Origin: Bacillus ectoiniformans
GTDB taxonomy: Bacteria > Bacillota > Bacilli > Bacillales > Domibacillaceae
Length of the DNA stretch: 64,000 nt
NCBI RefSeq assembly: GCF_016908875.1
Contig: NZ_JAFBES010000010.1
Location: 56,202-120,201 of the forward strand
Direction of reading: 5' to 3'
A program made the translations under genes and the position numbers. Below the pieces are notes generated by a model. The model saw nothing but the letters and a program-made list of their open reading frames with translations. It made no database searches and was not told the DNA's origin. Every line of letters starts with the position of its first letter. The first letter of the stretch is position 1. Shown here one piece after another: positions 1 through 8,534 of this stretch.

Positions 1-42
1 TTTTCTACTTTCAACTTCCTTCATCCAGTCAATCTTTGCCAC
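1..42 (-). CDS. Partial CDS, N-terminus of a PepV-type dipeptidase (YtjP-like)
   Basis: Only the first 14 codons are inside the window, reading MAKIDWMKEVESRK from a GTG start at 42. A good AAAGGAGAA ribosome binding site lies about 8 nt upstream. The start with an IDW..EVE.RK pattern resembles the N-terminus of the M20 dipeptidase PepV/YtjP, and in B. subtilis ytjP lies close to ytzE, so both sequence and synteny agree. The nearby ATG at 49 is out of frame and hits a stop at once. The rest of the gene lies outside the window, so the function is inferred. Confidence 0.5.
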   Translation of the reverse strand, partial: MAKIDWMKEVESRK

Positions 43-432
43 TGTTCATTCTCCTTTAACTAATTACTCTATGCTTTATTGTAAATTATGATGACTAAAA
101 TAATATTTTTTCTATTTTATTGTTGATTTACCCATTTTTTATTATAAAGGAAATTTTTAAAATTTTCTCATAAACACTTTAATTTCTACGATTTTGGCAT
201 GATTTTTATTAAATTGGGGTAAATAATAAGTAAATCTAGTGAAAATTGAATTGTTTTTCTAGAAAAACTAAAAAAAATGAGGTAAAATACAATTGTCAGA
301 CTTCTTAAATTATTTGAAAAGGAGTTGTCTGCGGCATAAGAATTACATATGTTGAGAAAAGAGATCTCTTTCTCTCATTTAACCGCCGTCCGTTGTAAAT
401 TGCCTCTGGAAAAAAGATGAGGGAGTGGTTTT
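43..432. other. Intergenic region upstream of ytzE
   Basis: About 390 bases of very AT-rich sequence between the divergent partial dipeptidase gene and the DeoR-type gene. It should hold the promoters of both. A TAAAAT-like -10 near 283 is the best candidate for the rightward gene. A short palindrome (GAGAAAAGAGATCTCTTTCTC, about 354-375) sits in the probable leader. A 23-codon ATG ORF begins near 349 and ends just before the downstream ribosome binding site, but it has no good site of its own. I see no confident gene. Confidence 0.4.
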
Positions 433-654
433 TTGAAACCTTCAACCAATCGGATGCTAAACAGAATCAAATCGGTCTACATGTTCATTAAAGAAAATGG
501 GACTGTTTCCACTCAGGAAATCGTTGATGAATTTGGCATCACTCCTCGCACCATTCAACGCGACTTGAATGTGTTAGCCTATAACGACTTGGTCATCAGC
601 CCAAGCCGCGGCAAGTGGACAACGACAGAAAAAAAGGTTCGAATGACTTCTTAA
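433..654 (+). CDS. ytzE: Small DeoR-type helix-turn-helix protein YtzE
   Basis: A 73-residue protein made almost entirely of a DeoR-family winged HTH. Residues 8-60 hold the helix-turn-helix, with the recognition part TPRTIQRDLNVL. It lacks the C-terminal sugar-phosphate sensor domain of full DeoR regulators, as is usual for YtzE. The start is a TTG at 433 preceded by GAGGGAG. It is a monocistronic gene closed by a clear terminator just before the convergent rsuA. Family membership is clear from sequence and synteny with ytzG-ytgP-ytfP. The regulated target is not known to me. Confidence 0.85.
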   Translation: MKPSTNRMLNRIKSVYMFIKENGTVSTQEIVDEFGITPRTIQRDLNVLAYNDLVISPSRGKWTTTEKKVRMTS

Positions 655-673
655 CACAACTGGAATTTCTTTG

Positions 674-706
674 CCCCCCGCTAATTGATAACGGGGGATT
701 TTTTAT
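674..706 (+). terminator. Rho-independent terminator after ytzE
   Basis: The stem CCCCCG (675-680) pairs with CGGGGG (692-697) across an 11-nt loop and is followed by a T-rich tract. It lies between two convergent genes and terminates the rightward ytzE transcript. Confidence 0.85.
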
Positions 707-1438
707 TTAACTGTTTACATCGGTCACTTGATAGTTTTTCAGCTGATCCAGTTCTTCTTCCGTCAGCTCACGGTATTCTCCTAGTTCAAGCTCTTCATCT
801 AATTTCAACGGTCCCATAGAAATTCTCTGCAAATATACAACTCGCTTCCCTACGGACTCAAACATCCTTTTCACTTGATGAAACTTGCCTTCCGTAATGG
901 TTAATTCAATATCGGAACTAATTCCGCTTTTTAAGATCTTTAAATGTCCTGGCTTCGTGACGTACCCATCGTCTAGCGTAACACCTTGCTTAAACGCATC
1001 TATATCCTTTTCGGTTACCTCACCTTCAATGACTGCAAAGTAGGTTTTTGGCACATGCTTTTTAGGGGAAAGCAATTGATGGGAAAGCTGTCCATCATTC
1101 GTTAAAAGCAATAACCCTTCCGTATCTTTATCTAATCTTCCCACTGGAAATGGCTCGAACACCGCATCTTCCATAGAAAGCAAATCAACGACTGTTTCCT
1201 CTCGCTTATCTTCGGTCGCTGAAATGACTCCCGGCGGCTTGTTCATTAATAAATAAATGAATTCGCGGTAATGTATTTCTTCACCATTTAGAATGATTGT
1301 ATCTGCATATGGATCCGCTTGTGCTTTTCCATCCTTTTCTACTTGTCCATTCACGGTCAGTCCGCCGCTCTTAAGCAATTTCTTTACTTCCTTCCGGCTT
1401 CCGTACCCTAGGTTTGACAAAATTTTATCTATTCTCAC
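707..1438 (-). CDS. rsuA: 16S rRNA pseudouridine synthase, RsuA/YtzG family
   Basis: A 243-residue protein with an N-terminal S4 RNA-binding domain (residues 1-50, MRIDKILSNLGYGSRKEV) and a pseudouridine synthase domain. The catalytic motif GRLDKDTEGLLLLTNDG near residue 100 carries the active-site aspartate. RsuA-type enzymes convert U516 of 16S rRNA to pseudouridine in the cytoplasm. Length and domain order fit RsuA rather than the larger RluB. The start is GTG at 1438 with GGAGGT 11 nt upstream. This is the B. subtilis ytzG position, next to ytgP, but a terminator separates the two. Exact uridine specificity is inferred from the family. Confidence 0.88.
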   Translation of the reverse strand: MRIDKILSNLGYGSRKEVKKLLKSGGLTVNGQVEKDGKAQADPYADTIILNGEEIHYREFIYLLMNKPPGVISATEDKREETVVDLLSMEDAVFEPFPVGRLDKDTEGLLLLTNDGQLSHQLLSPKKHVPKTYFAVIEGEVTEKDIDAFKQGVTLDDGYVTKPGHLKILKSGISSDIELTITEGKFHQVKRMFESVGKRVVYLQRISMGPLKLDEELELGEYRELTEEELDQLKNYQVTDVNS

Positions 1439-1552
1439 GCTTAATATAAACCTCCAATAACAGATGCTTCAAAGTCGAAGCTCTATCTTTAATGTATAAG
1501 TAGGCTATCACGAAACGGATGAAAAGGAAATATTTTAGCCGTGGAAGCCCAT

Positions 1553-1587
1553 TAAAAAAGACAGAACCTCTTATGAGAAGTTCTGCC
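1553..1587 (-). terminator. Rho-independent terminator after murJ/ytgP
   Basis: On the minus strand CAGAAC pairs with GTTCTG (1564-1569 with 1582-1587), with extra inner pairing, followed by TCTTTTTTAAT. It separates the ytgP transcript from rsuA. Confidence 0.75.
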
Positions 1588-1603
1588 TTGAAATTATTCA
1601 CAT

Positions 1604-3232
1604 TTATCCTTGTCCCTTGACTGGGATCTTTAACTTGCGCTTAATTTTATCCAGCCGACTGCCAAGCAATAGATCTAATAATCCTGCACGCAGACTTAAG
1701 AAGAAGTAGATGCCGGCTCCGACTGCTGCACATATGGCAATCATCATGATCGCTTGAATCTTACTGTCTGCATTTAACAGCGGAGTAAGCAGGGTGTATA
1801 GTCCGTACACCGCCACGGCCATAATGAAATTAAACAAGGTGATCTGCAGAATTCTTTTCATGACCGATCTCAAGGAATAATCAGCATAGTGTCTGATCAC
1901 CAGCAGATTAATGATAATCGAGGCCCCATAACCTATGGCTGTGGCATAAATGGCTCCTTCTGTCTGAAACAATTTAATCAGCGGAATATTTAAGACTAGC
2001 TTTAAAAGGATCCCGACCAGCAAACTGAAAACAGTAAAACGCTGTTCGTTAATCCCTTGCAGAATCGCAGCTGTTACCGAGAATAAAGCAAACAGAATGG
2101 CCACTGGCGCATACGTTCTTAATACATCTGTTCCAAGAGCGCTGTGCTCATAAAACACCGTGTAAAACGGTTCTGCAAGCAGCGCAATGCCAACCACTGC
2201 CGGCACAGTTAAAAAGAGCAGGACTTGAAAGGTTTGATCTAATTGTTTTCTCACTCTCCCAGGCTCTCCAGAAACAAACGAACTGGTCACCATCGGCACA
2301 AGTGTCATGGCAAAAGCAGTCGCTAAAGAAACTGGAATAATGACAAGCTTTTGCGTATTAAAATTTAATACACCAAATGCGGTATCTGCGATTTTCGCTT
2401 GGCCAATCTCACTCATTGCCCGGTTAAATGTCGTCATATCTACAAATTGATAAAGAGGAATCGCAATTCCAACAAATATAAATGGAATAGCATAGACAAT
2501 AATTTCTTTATAAATATCAACTAAGGATATTTTCACAGTCCCTTTATCTTCTTTAAGCAATGCATCAAAATGTTTCTTACGTTTGATCCAATACCAGAAT
2601 AGCACCAATAAGCCGAAGATCGCTCCAATAAATGCAGCGAATGTAGCTACGCCAATCGCATGAACAACCGTACCTTCTAGTACATAGATGACAACGTAGG
2701 CCCCGCCGAGCAGGAAGATAATGCGGGCAATCTGCTCGACCACTTGTGAAACAGCCGAAGGCCCCATTGACTGATGCCCTTGAAAAAATCCGCGCGTCAG
2801 GCTCATGAACGGTACAATGATTAAGGCAAAGCTGACCGCTCGAATCACACTTGCTACTTGGTCTACTGTATAAATTTGTTCGTCACTGCTGATCACTAAT
2901 CGTGCCAGGTTTTCGGAAAAGAGATACATAATAAGGAATGCGAAGAATCCGGTCAGTGTCATCATCACAAGACCCGACCTAAAGAGCCTTCTCCCTACCT
3001 CATACTCTTCAATCGCGTTATACTTCGCGATGAACTTTGAAACGGCCAGCGGGACACCGGCAGTCGCGATACTAATGAAAATCGTGTACGGAACATAGCC
3101 GTACGAATACAGCGAGGTCGCTTCCTTGCCGACAATCGCGTAAAATGGAATGACATAAAATAGGCCTAAAAATTTTGAAATAAATGTACCTAACGTTAAT
3201 ATAAATGTGCCTCTAATAAGCTTTGAAGACAT
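1604..3232 (-). CDS. murJ: Lipid II flippase of the MOP/SpoVB-like family (YtgP, MurJ)
   Basis: A 542-residue polytopic membrane protein of the MVF/SpoVB polysaccharide exporter family with about 14 hydrophobic segments. The N-terminus SSKLIRGTFILTLGTFISK is typical of the family. In B. subtilis the orthologue YtgP is one of two lipid II flippases, moving peptidoglycan precursor across the membrane. I set the start at ATG 3232, which has AAAGGGA 7 nt upstream. An upstream in-frame ATG at 3250 has no ribosome binding site. Synteny (ytzG-ytgP-ytfP) supports YtgP over the sporulation paralogue SpoVB. Lipid II transport here is inferred from the orthologue. Confidence 0.88.
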   Translation of the reverse strand: MSSKLIRGTFILTLGTFISKFLGLFYVIPFYAIVGKEATSLYSYGYVPYTIFISIATAGVPLAVSKFIAKYNAIEEYEVGRRLFRSGLVMMTLTGFFAFLIMYLFSENLARLVISSDEQIYTVDQVASVIRAVSFALIIVPFMSLTRGFFQGHQSMGPSAVSQVVEQIARIIFLLGGAYVVIYVLEGTVVHAIGVATFAAFIGAIFGLLVLFWYWIKRKKHFDALLKEDKGTVKISLVDIYKEIIVYAIPFIFVGIAIPLYQFVDMTTFNRAMSEIGQAKIADTAFGVLNFNTQKLVIIPVSLATAFAMTLVPMVTSSFVSGEPGRVRKQLDQTFQVLLFLTVPAVVGIALLAEPFYTVFYEHSALGTDVLRTYAPVAILFALFSVTAAILQGINEQRFTVFSLLVGILLKLVLNIPLIKLFQTEGAIYATAIGYGASIIINLLVIRHYADYSLRSVMKRILQITLFNFIMAVAVYGLYTLLTPLLNADSKIQAIMMIAICAAVGAGIYFFLSLRAGLLDLLLGSRLDKIKRKLKIPVKGQG

Positions 3233-3423
3233 AGTAATCCCTTTCTTCATGGAGCTGTTTTCTTTTTCAAACGCTAAAAAACAGTTTACCTCTTTCTACG
3301 GTTTCTGACAACGAAAACCGCCGCTCGTCATTCTCTATCATTTATTTTAGTTTTCTTTTTTAGATCGATTTGAAGAAGTAAAGCATGCAGGTATTCCATT
3401 TCATTTTAGGAGGATCGAGGCCT

Positions 3424-3738
3424 ATGCCAACATTGATCATTAGCAGAACTTCTCAATATGTGAATAAGTTAAGGTCAATGGATATTTATTTAAATGGACA
3501 GAAAATGGATACGATTCAAAATGGGGGGCAAAAATCTTTCACACTAGAACCCGGAGACTATCAAATCTATGTGAAGATTGACTGGTGCAAAAGTAAAGTG
3601 ATTTCTGTCACCTTAGCAGATAGCGAATGCCTAAAGCTTCAGTGCGGAAGCAGAATTAAAGGCTTATTGGCTTTGCTCCCGGGCGTTGAAATAGACACAG
3701 ACGATCACTTTGTCTGTCTTGATCTTGTGGACGAATGA
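3424..3738 (+). CDS. Small conserved beta-rich protein of unknown function
   Basis: A 104-residue soluble protein starting at ATG 3424 behind a strong AGGAGG. A longer reading from 3385 has no site. It has no signal peptide or membrane segment. The pattern DIYLNGQ...I.NG..KSFTLEPGDYQIYVKIDWCKS resembles the PEGA-like beta-sandwich small proteins common in Bacillus and other Firmicutes, where a short carbohydrate- or peptidoglycan-like fold is predicted without a known role. It stands alone between murJ (divergent) and ytfP. No function is assigned. Confidence 0.75.
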   Translation: MPTLIISRTSQYVNKLRSMDIYLNGQKMDTIQNGGQKSFTLEPGDYQIYVKIDWCKSKVISVTLADSECLKLQCGSRIKGLLALLPGVEIDTDDHFVCLDLVDE

Positions 3739-3828
3739 CTCCTTCTCCTGTTATTCTGATAAATGATCAATCGAGTTCCCTTTCCATTAGAGGGCAAACT
3801 TTACTAGAGGAAAGAAGTTGGTAAATAA

Positions 3829-5082
3829 ATGGATTATGATGTAATTATTATTGGCGGCGGTCCTTCTGGCTTAATGGCTTCCATTGCAGCCGGCGAACAG
3901 GGTGCACGCGTGCTGCTTATAGATAAAGGGGACAAACTCGGCCGTAAGCTTGCGATTTCTGGGGGCGGCCGCTGCAATGTCACCAACCGGCTTCCTGTCG
4001 ATGAAATAATAAAGCATATACCGGGTAACGGCCGCTTTTTATACAGTGCCTTTTCTATCTTCAACAACGAAGATATTATTCAATTCTTTGAAAACCTGGG
4101 CATTCAATTGAAAGAGGAAGATCACGGAAGAATGTTTCCTGTTACAGATAAAGCACAATCGGTCGTTGATGCTCTTCTTACAAGAATTGCGGAGTTGAAG
4201 GTGACGATTCGGGTGAATACGGCGGTAGCCAAGGTGTTATATGAAAACGGCAGAACCTCTGGCGTGAAGCTGAGAGACGGAAAAACACTTTCCTGCCGGT
4301 CGGTCATCATTGCAGCCGGCGGAAGTTCGGTTCCTCATACTGGTTCAACCGGAGATGCCTATCCTTGGGCCGAACAAGCCGGCCATACCATCACAGAACT
4401 GTACCCGACCGAAGTGCCGATCACTTCAAAAGAAGCGTTTATTAAAGATAAGAAGCTGCAAGGTCTTTCGTTGCGAGATATTGGCTTAAGTGTCCTGAAT
4501 CCAAAGGGCAAAACTATTATTACACATCAAATGGACATGATCTTTACCCACTTTGGCATCTCAGGACCAGCTGTGCTTCGCTGTAGCCAGTACGTGGTGA
4601 AGGCGATGAAAAAGTGGAAGCTTGACGAAGTCGTGATGACTATAGACAGCCTTCCGGATACAAAAGAAGAAGCATTGTTTCAAAAGCTGAATCAAATCAT
4701 GAAAGAACACCCTAAGAAGACAGTGAAAAATTCGCTGAAAGGCTTGCTGCCGGAACGTTATTTATTATTTCTATTAGAGCAGGCAAATATTGACGAAGAA
4801 ACCGTCGGCGCTCAGCTTTCGTCCGAGAAAATTCGCTTATTTGCAAAGCTTTGCAAGGACTTCCGTTTTCATGTCAACGGCACACTCCCGCTTGAGAAAG
4901 CATTTGTCACAGGCGGCGGCGTCTCTATTAAGGAAGTGGAGCCAAAAACGATGGCATCTAAAAAAATGCCCGGCCTTTATTTCTGCGGAGAAGTGTTAGA
5001 TATTCATGGTTACACCGGGGGCTACAACATTACCTCCGCTTTAGTCACCGGAAGATTGGCTGGGGTAAATGCTGCGAGATAG
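3829..5082 (+). CDS. ytfP: NAD(P)/FAD-dependent oxidoreductase, HI0933/YtfP family
   Basis: A 417-residue flavoprotein of the HI0933 (BaiN-like) family. The N-terminal Rossmann motif GGGPSG is at residues 9-14, followed by the family signature [17 protein letters not shown] near residue 45. The C-terminal FAD motif [19 protein letters not shown] is near residue 380. Length is normal. The biochemical substrate of YtfP is not established as far as I know, so only the flavin-dependent oxidoreductase class is assigned. The SD before ATG 3829 is weak. It is the last backbone gene before the catabolic island. Confidence 0.85.
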   Translation: MDYDVIIIGGGPSGLMASIAAGEQGARVLLIDKGDKLGRKLAISGGGRCNVTNRLPVDEIIKHIPGNGRFLYSAFSIFNNEDIIQFFENLGIQLKEEDHGRMFPVTDKAQSVVDALLTRIAELKVTIRVNTAVAKVLYENGRTSGVKLRDGKTLSCRSVIIAAGGSSVPHTGSTGDAYPWAEQAGHTITELYPTEVPITSKEAFIKDKKLQGLSLRDIGLSVLNPKGKTIITHQMDMIFTHFGISGPAVLRCSQYVVKAMKKWKLDEVVMTIDSLPDTKEEALFQKLNQIMKEHPKKTVKNSLKGLLPERYLLFLLEQANIDEETVGAQLSSEKIRLFAKLCKDFRFHVNGTLPLEKAFVTGGGVSIKEVEPKTMASKKMPGLYFCGEVLDIHGYTGGYNITSALVTGRLAGVNAAR

Positions 5083-5132
5083 AAAAGCAAAAGCCGTTCG
5101 TCTAGGTGTGAAATTGATGGTTATCTAATCCT

Positions 5133-5185
5133 CTTTAGGTAGTCAATGCAATGAGAATATAATGTTCCTAATTGTCTACCTAAAG
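5133..5185. repeat. Inverted repeat at the island edge
   Basis: CTTTAGGTAG (5133-5142) is exactly repeated in reverse as CTACCTAAAG (5176-5185), and four of the next five inner bases also pair. It sits between convergent ytfP and the glycerate kinase gene, at the left end of the accessory cluster. There is no T-run on either side, so a terminator is only one option. A scar of a mobile element or a processing hairpin are others. Confidence 0.6.
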
Positions 5186-5207
5186 GGAATTTGTCGTGAA
5201 TAGAACA

Positions 5208-6374
5208 CTAAACAGACTGCTTTTGATTATCAAATTCCTTCACAGCTTCAATACATCTAAATAACTGATTAATAGTTACCCTGGCATTTCTTTTAGCAAT
5301 ATCTGAATTCATTGCCTCATCCAGATTCATAGGTTGATTTAAAATGGAAAAATAAGCTGTAATCCCAGAATTGTTTAAACCTTTTGTCTCTTCAGTTACG
5401 GATCCTGCAAGGGCTATCACCGGAACACCGAATTTTTTTGCTAGTTTTGCGACACCAAGCGGGGCTTTTCCCATTGAAGTTTGCCCGTCTAACTTTCCTT
5501 CGCCAGTTATAACATAATTCGCCCCCTTTATTTTTTCTTCCATATTAATGTACATTAAAACCAGGTCAATGCCTGACTGTAATTCTGCATGTAAAAATCC
5601 ATAAAAAGCTGCTCCTAATCCTCCAGCAGCCCCGGCACCTGCTTGTTGAGTAATATCCATCCCTAATTGACTCTTAACAATACCAGAGAAATGTTTAATG
5701 GCATTGTCAAGCTGATCAGCTATTTTTATTGTAGCTCCTTTTTGAGGACCGAAAACATATGTAGCTCCGTTTGGTCCATGAAGAGGATTGTTCACATCAC
5801 AAGCAACCCTAAATGTACATTGCTTCAGTTGAGGGCTCACTTTAGCAGAATCAATAAAGCAAATATCACTTAACCCCTGGCCTCCCAATTCAATTTCTTT
5901 ATTATTTATATTTAGAAAACGGTATCCCAAAGCCATAAGCATCCCCACTCCCGCATCATTTGTGGCGCTGCCCCCAAGACCAATAACGAATTCACGGCAG
6001 CCATTTTTAACTGCATCTAAAATAAGCTCGCCCACCCCATATGACGTTGTAAACAATGGATTCCTTTGTGTAACTGGCACAAGAGGCAGACCACAAGCAG
6101 CGGCGACTTCAATAACAGCTGTTTTTTTATCACCAAGAATGCCATATACAGATTCTACCTTCTTTTGTAAAGGTCCGGTTACTTCTTTTTTTATTACCCT
6201 TCCATTTGTTGCATGAACTAATGCTTCAACCATTCCCTCTCCACCATCCGCTAAAGGCAATTGTATAATTTCTGCTACCGGGCATACATCTTGTATACCC
6301 AAAGAGACGGCCTCGTTTGCTTCAATAGAAGATATGCTTCCTTTAAATGAATCCATAGCAATTACTACTTTCAT
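5208..6374 (-). CDS. glxK: Glycerate 2-kinase (GlxK/GarK family)
   Basis: A 388-residue glycerate kinase. ATP-dependent enzymes of this family phosphorylate D-glycerate, mostly giving 2-phosphoglycerate, which enters lower glycolysis. The N-terminus KVVIAMDSFKGS and the GGEGM, GLGGSATNDAGVGM and TGEGKLDGQT segments are family signatures. The start is ATG 6374 behind AAGGAGGAAG. A longer ORF from 6425 has no SD. It is the last gene of the leftward island and is separated from the hydroxyacid dehydrogenase gene by over 450 bases, so it may have its own promoter. Next to a hydroxypyruvate-reductase-like gene it suggests a glycerate-producing branch. Confidence 0.85.
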   Translation of the reverse strand: MKVVIAMDSFKGSISSIEANEAVSLGIQDVCPVAEIIQLPLADGGEGMVEALVHATNGRVIKKEVTGPLQKKVESVYGILGDKKTAVIEVAAACGLPLVPVTQRNPLFTTSYGVGELILDAVKNGCREFVIGLGGSATNDAGVGMLMALGYRFLNINNKEIELGGQGLSDICFIDSAKVSPQLKQCTFRVACDVNNPLHGPNGATYVFGPQKGATIKIADQLDNAIKHFSGIVKSQLGMDITQQAGAGAAGGLGAAFYGFLHAELQSGIDLVLMYINMEEKIKGANYVITGEGKLDGQTSMGKAPLGVAKLAKKFGVPVIALAGSVTEETKGLNNSGITAYFSILNQPMNLDEAMNSDIAKRNARVTINQLFRCIEAVKEFDNQKQSV

Positions 6375-6832
6375 TGACTCTTCCTCCTTAACTGCTCTTG
6401 TGACTTTCAAAACATCAGCGTGCATAACAAATTAGAAAAAAATTCATACAAGAGCTTCCCATGTTAATTTCATTACAGCAGCTCTTAGGCTAAGAAAATA
6501 TATCAGATACAAATCCAAACCTTATACTATATCTGAAAAGACAGATCTTTGCGTGAATTATTCTCAGGTATGAATAAAATAGACTTCACTAATTGCTTTT
6601 CTGCTGTTCAACAAATGTTTTTTTACTTCAAAAAATTAGAAAATATGCAAAAGCGGCACTTGCCAATTGGCAGCACCAGCCTATGCTTACTTAATATTAT
6701 TGTCAGATCGGTTATTAAGGCTCCTAATCAATAAAGCGGGATAATATCTGTTAATGGAGATTCGTATATTTTTTCATTACTGCCCGAGTTATTTTTCATG
6801 AAAAGAAACGGTCTTTCTACATTTTTTAAGAA
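6375..6832. promoter_or_regulatory. Long spacer upstream of glycerate kinase with a palindrome
   Basis: About 460 AT-rich bases between glxK and the 2-hydroxyacid dehydrogenase gene, in contrast to the tight or overlapping junctions elsewhere in the operon. It holds a perfect 12-base palindrome TGCCAATTGGCA at 6661-6672 that could be an operator. A 61-codon rightward ORF here has no SD and odd composition, and I do not call it. An independent promoter for glxK is inferred. Confidence 0.35.
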
Positions 6833-7810
6833 TTATTTTACTTCTAATTTATTAAGCAGGTTTTCAGGTGTGGAATTCGTTACTCCTTGAAGAAGATTCA
6901 TCACTGCAAGCTCTGCCATCTTTGTTCTTGTTGCAATACTTGCACTTCCAATATGCGGGAGGGTTACTACGTTCGGTAATTTAATTAATGGATGATCCAC
7001 ACAAACTGGCTCCTGTTCGAATACATCAAGCCCTGCTCCCCAAATTTGTTTATCAATCAATGCTCGATACAACGCTTCTTCATCCACTATTCCTCCTCTG
7101 GCTGTATTAATCAGAACGGCACTCTCTTTCATTAACCCTAATTGTTCTGCGCCAATGAGGTGATGGGTTTCCTTTGTGTATGGTGTCATAACGCATACAA
7201 AATCAGATGAAGCAAGAAGAGATTCTAATGATGAAAACTCAATTCCGAGATCCTTTTCTTTTTCAGGCTTTCGACTTCTGTTGTAATACAAAACATTCAT
7301 ATCAAAGCCCTTAGCTCTTTTTACCAGAGCTTCACCGATTCTTCCCAGCCCAACAATTCCTAATGTTGCTCCATATATATCTTGACCTGTTAATTGCATT
7401 GGAGACCATGTTTGCCATTCGCCGTTCCGTAAATAATCGGATGATTCCACTAATCGCCGAGCTGTTGCCATTAATAGAGCAAATGTTAAATCCGCTGTAG
7501 TCTCAGTTAAAACTCCCGGTGTATTTGTAACCATAATGCCTCGTTTTGTTGCACTATCCAAATCGATGTTGTTATAACCCACAGCCATATTTGCAATGAT
7601 TTTTAAATGTTTTGCTTTATTCATGATTGAATCATCGATGGCTTCAGTCAACAAACAAAGTAATCCGTCTGCTTCTTGAATTTCCTTTTCCAGTACTTCG
7701 CGGGGCACGGGAGTCTCCGCCTCATTCCACATTCGCATATCGCATATACTGCTTATTTTCTTTACAATCGCTTCAGGAAGTTTTCTCGTAATATATACTC
7801 TAGGCTTCAT
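6833..7810 (-). CDS. D-2-hydroxyacid dehydrogenase (glyoxylate/hydroxypyruvate reductase type)
   Basis: A 325-residue NAD(P)-dependent D-isomer-specific 2-hydroxyacid dehydrogenase. The nucleotide-binding motif GIVGLGRIG is near residue 153. The catalytic Arg (NTARGG), Glu (FEQEP) and His (LPHIGSAS) are all present. Family members interconvert 2-oxoacids and D-2-hydroxyacids, and sequence style and length fit the glyoxylate/hydroxypyruvate reductase group. It overlaps the RraA-type gene by 4 bases (ATGA), so translation is coupled. With glycerate kinase downstream, hydroxypyruvate or tartronate semialdehyde to D-glycerate is a reasonable inferred reaction. The true substrate is unproven. Confidence 0.85.
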   Translation of the reverse strand: MKPRVYITRKLPEAIVKKISSICDMRMWNEAETPVPREVLEKEIQEADGLLCLLTEAIDDSIMNKAKHLKIIANMAVGYNNIDLDSATKRGIMVTNTPGVLTETTADLTFALLMATARRLVESSDYLRNGEWQTWSPMQLTGQDIYGATLGIVGLGRIGEALVKRAKGFDMNVLYYNRSRKPEKEKDLGIEFSSLESLLASSDFVCVMTPYTKETHHLIGAEQLGLMKESAVLINTARGGIVDEEALYRALIDKQIWGAGLDVFEQEPVCVDHPLIKLPNVVTLPHIGSASIATRTKMAELAVMNLLQGVTNSTPENLLNKLEVK

Positions 7811-8517
7811 TTTCTTTCACCGCTGCCAATGAGTGAAGGCATATCAATCAGGTCACAGCCTTTTTCTTTTAAAGTGCGATCTACCCAAGTTCGATCGACT
7901 GTACCTTTTTCAATAGATTCAAATATTTTCTCTTCATTTCGAGCCATTTTTTGTGCTTTTTTCAGGACTTCTTCAGCCTCATCAATCGGTACCACAACCA
8001 GGCCATCTTCATCTCCGACAATCAAATCACCTGGATGAATAACCATGCCGCCAATTGAAATGGGGACATTTATTTCGCCCGGACCATCCTTGTAGGGGCC
8101 TCTGTGCGTCACGCCTTTTGCAAATACAGGAAATGTATCGTTTTTAAAAGCAAGAGAGTCCCGAATGGCACCATTAATAACGAAGCCGCCTATGCCTTTT
8201 TTCTTTGCGATTCTTTGCATAATTTCTCCTACAATCGCATTGGTTGTATCACCTCCTGCATCTACAATGATTACCTCACCCGGCTGCGCTAGATCAATGG
8301 CTTTATGCACTAGAAGGTTGTCTCCAGGTCTTGTCTTCACTGTAACAGCCGGGCCTACCAGCTTTCCTTCTTTATGATAAGGCCGCAGTTCCGCTCCTGC
8401 GGCATGAATGCGGTTCATATTATCGCTAATATGTGGTGTTACTACCTCTTTAAATTGGTCGACGATAGCTGGGTCAACCTTCTTCTCAACTGAAAATACT
8501 CTAAACCCCATATTCAT
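7807..8517 (-). CDS. RraA-type aldolase/decarboxylase family protein
   Basis: A 236-residue protein of the RraA / 4-hydroxy-4-methyl-2-oxoglutarate (HMG/CHA) aldolase family. The metal and substrate residues of the family are visible: the GGDTTNAIVGEIM segment and the GAIRDS motif with its conserved Arg-Asp pair. Family enzymes cleave 4-hydroxy-2-oxo acids to pyruvate plus a second oxoacid, or decarboxylate oxaloacetate. At over 220 residues it is longer than E. coli RraA, which fits a catabolic aldolase. The start is ATG 8517 behind GGGAGG. An ATG at 8535 is poorer. It lies in an operon between an enoyl-CoA hydratase and a 2-hydroxyacid dehydrogenase. Confidence 0.8.
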   Translation of the reverse strand: MNMGFRVFSVEKKVDPAIVDQFKEVVTPHISDNMNRIHAAGAELRPYHKEGKLVGPAVTVKTRPGDNLLVHKAIDLAQPGEVIIVDAGGDTTNAIVGEIMQRIAKKKGIGGFVINGAIRDSLAFKNDTFPVFAKGVTHRGPYKDGPGEINVPISIGGMVIHPGDLIVGDEDGLVVVPIDEAEEVLKKAQKMARNEEKIFESIEKGTVDRTWVDRTLKEKGCDLIDMPSLIGSGERK

Positions 8518-8534
8518 GTTCTTCGCCTCCCACA

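Noticed and set aside
6549..6734. 61-codon rightward ORF in the glxK spacer
   Set aside because: No ribosome binding site, atypical composition, no neighbours on that strand. Treated as chance.
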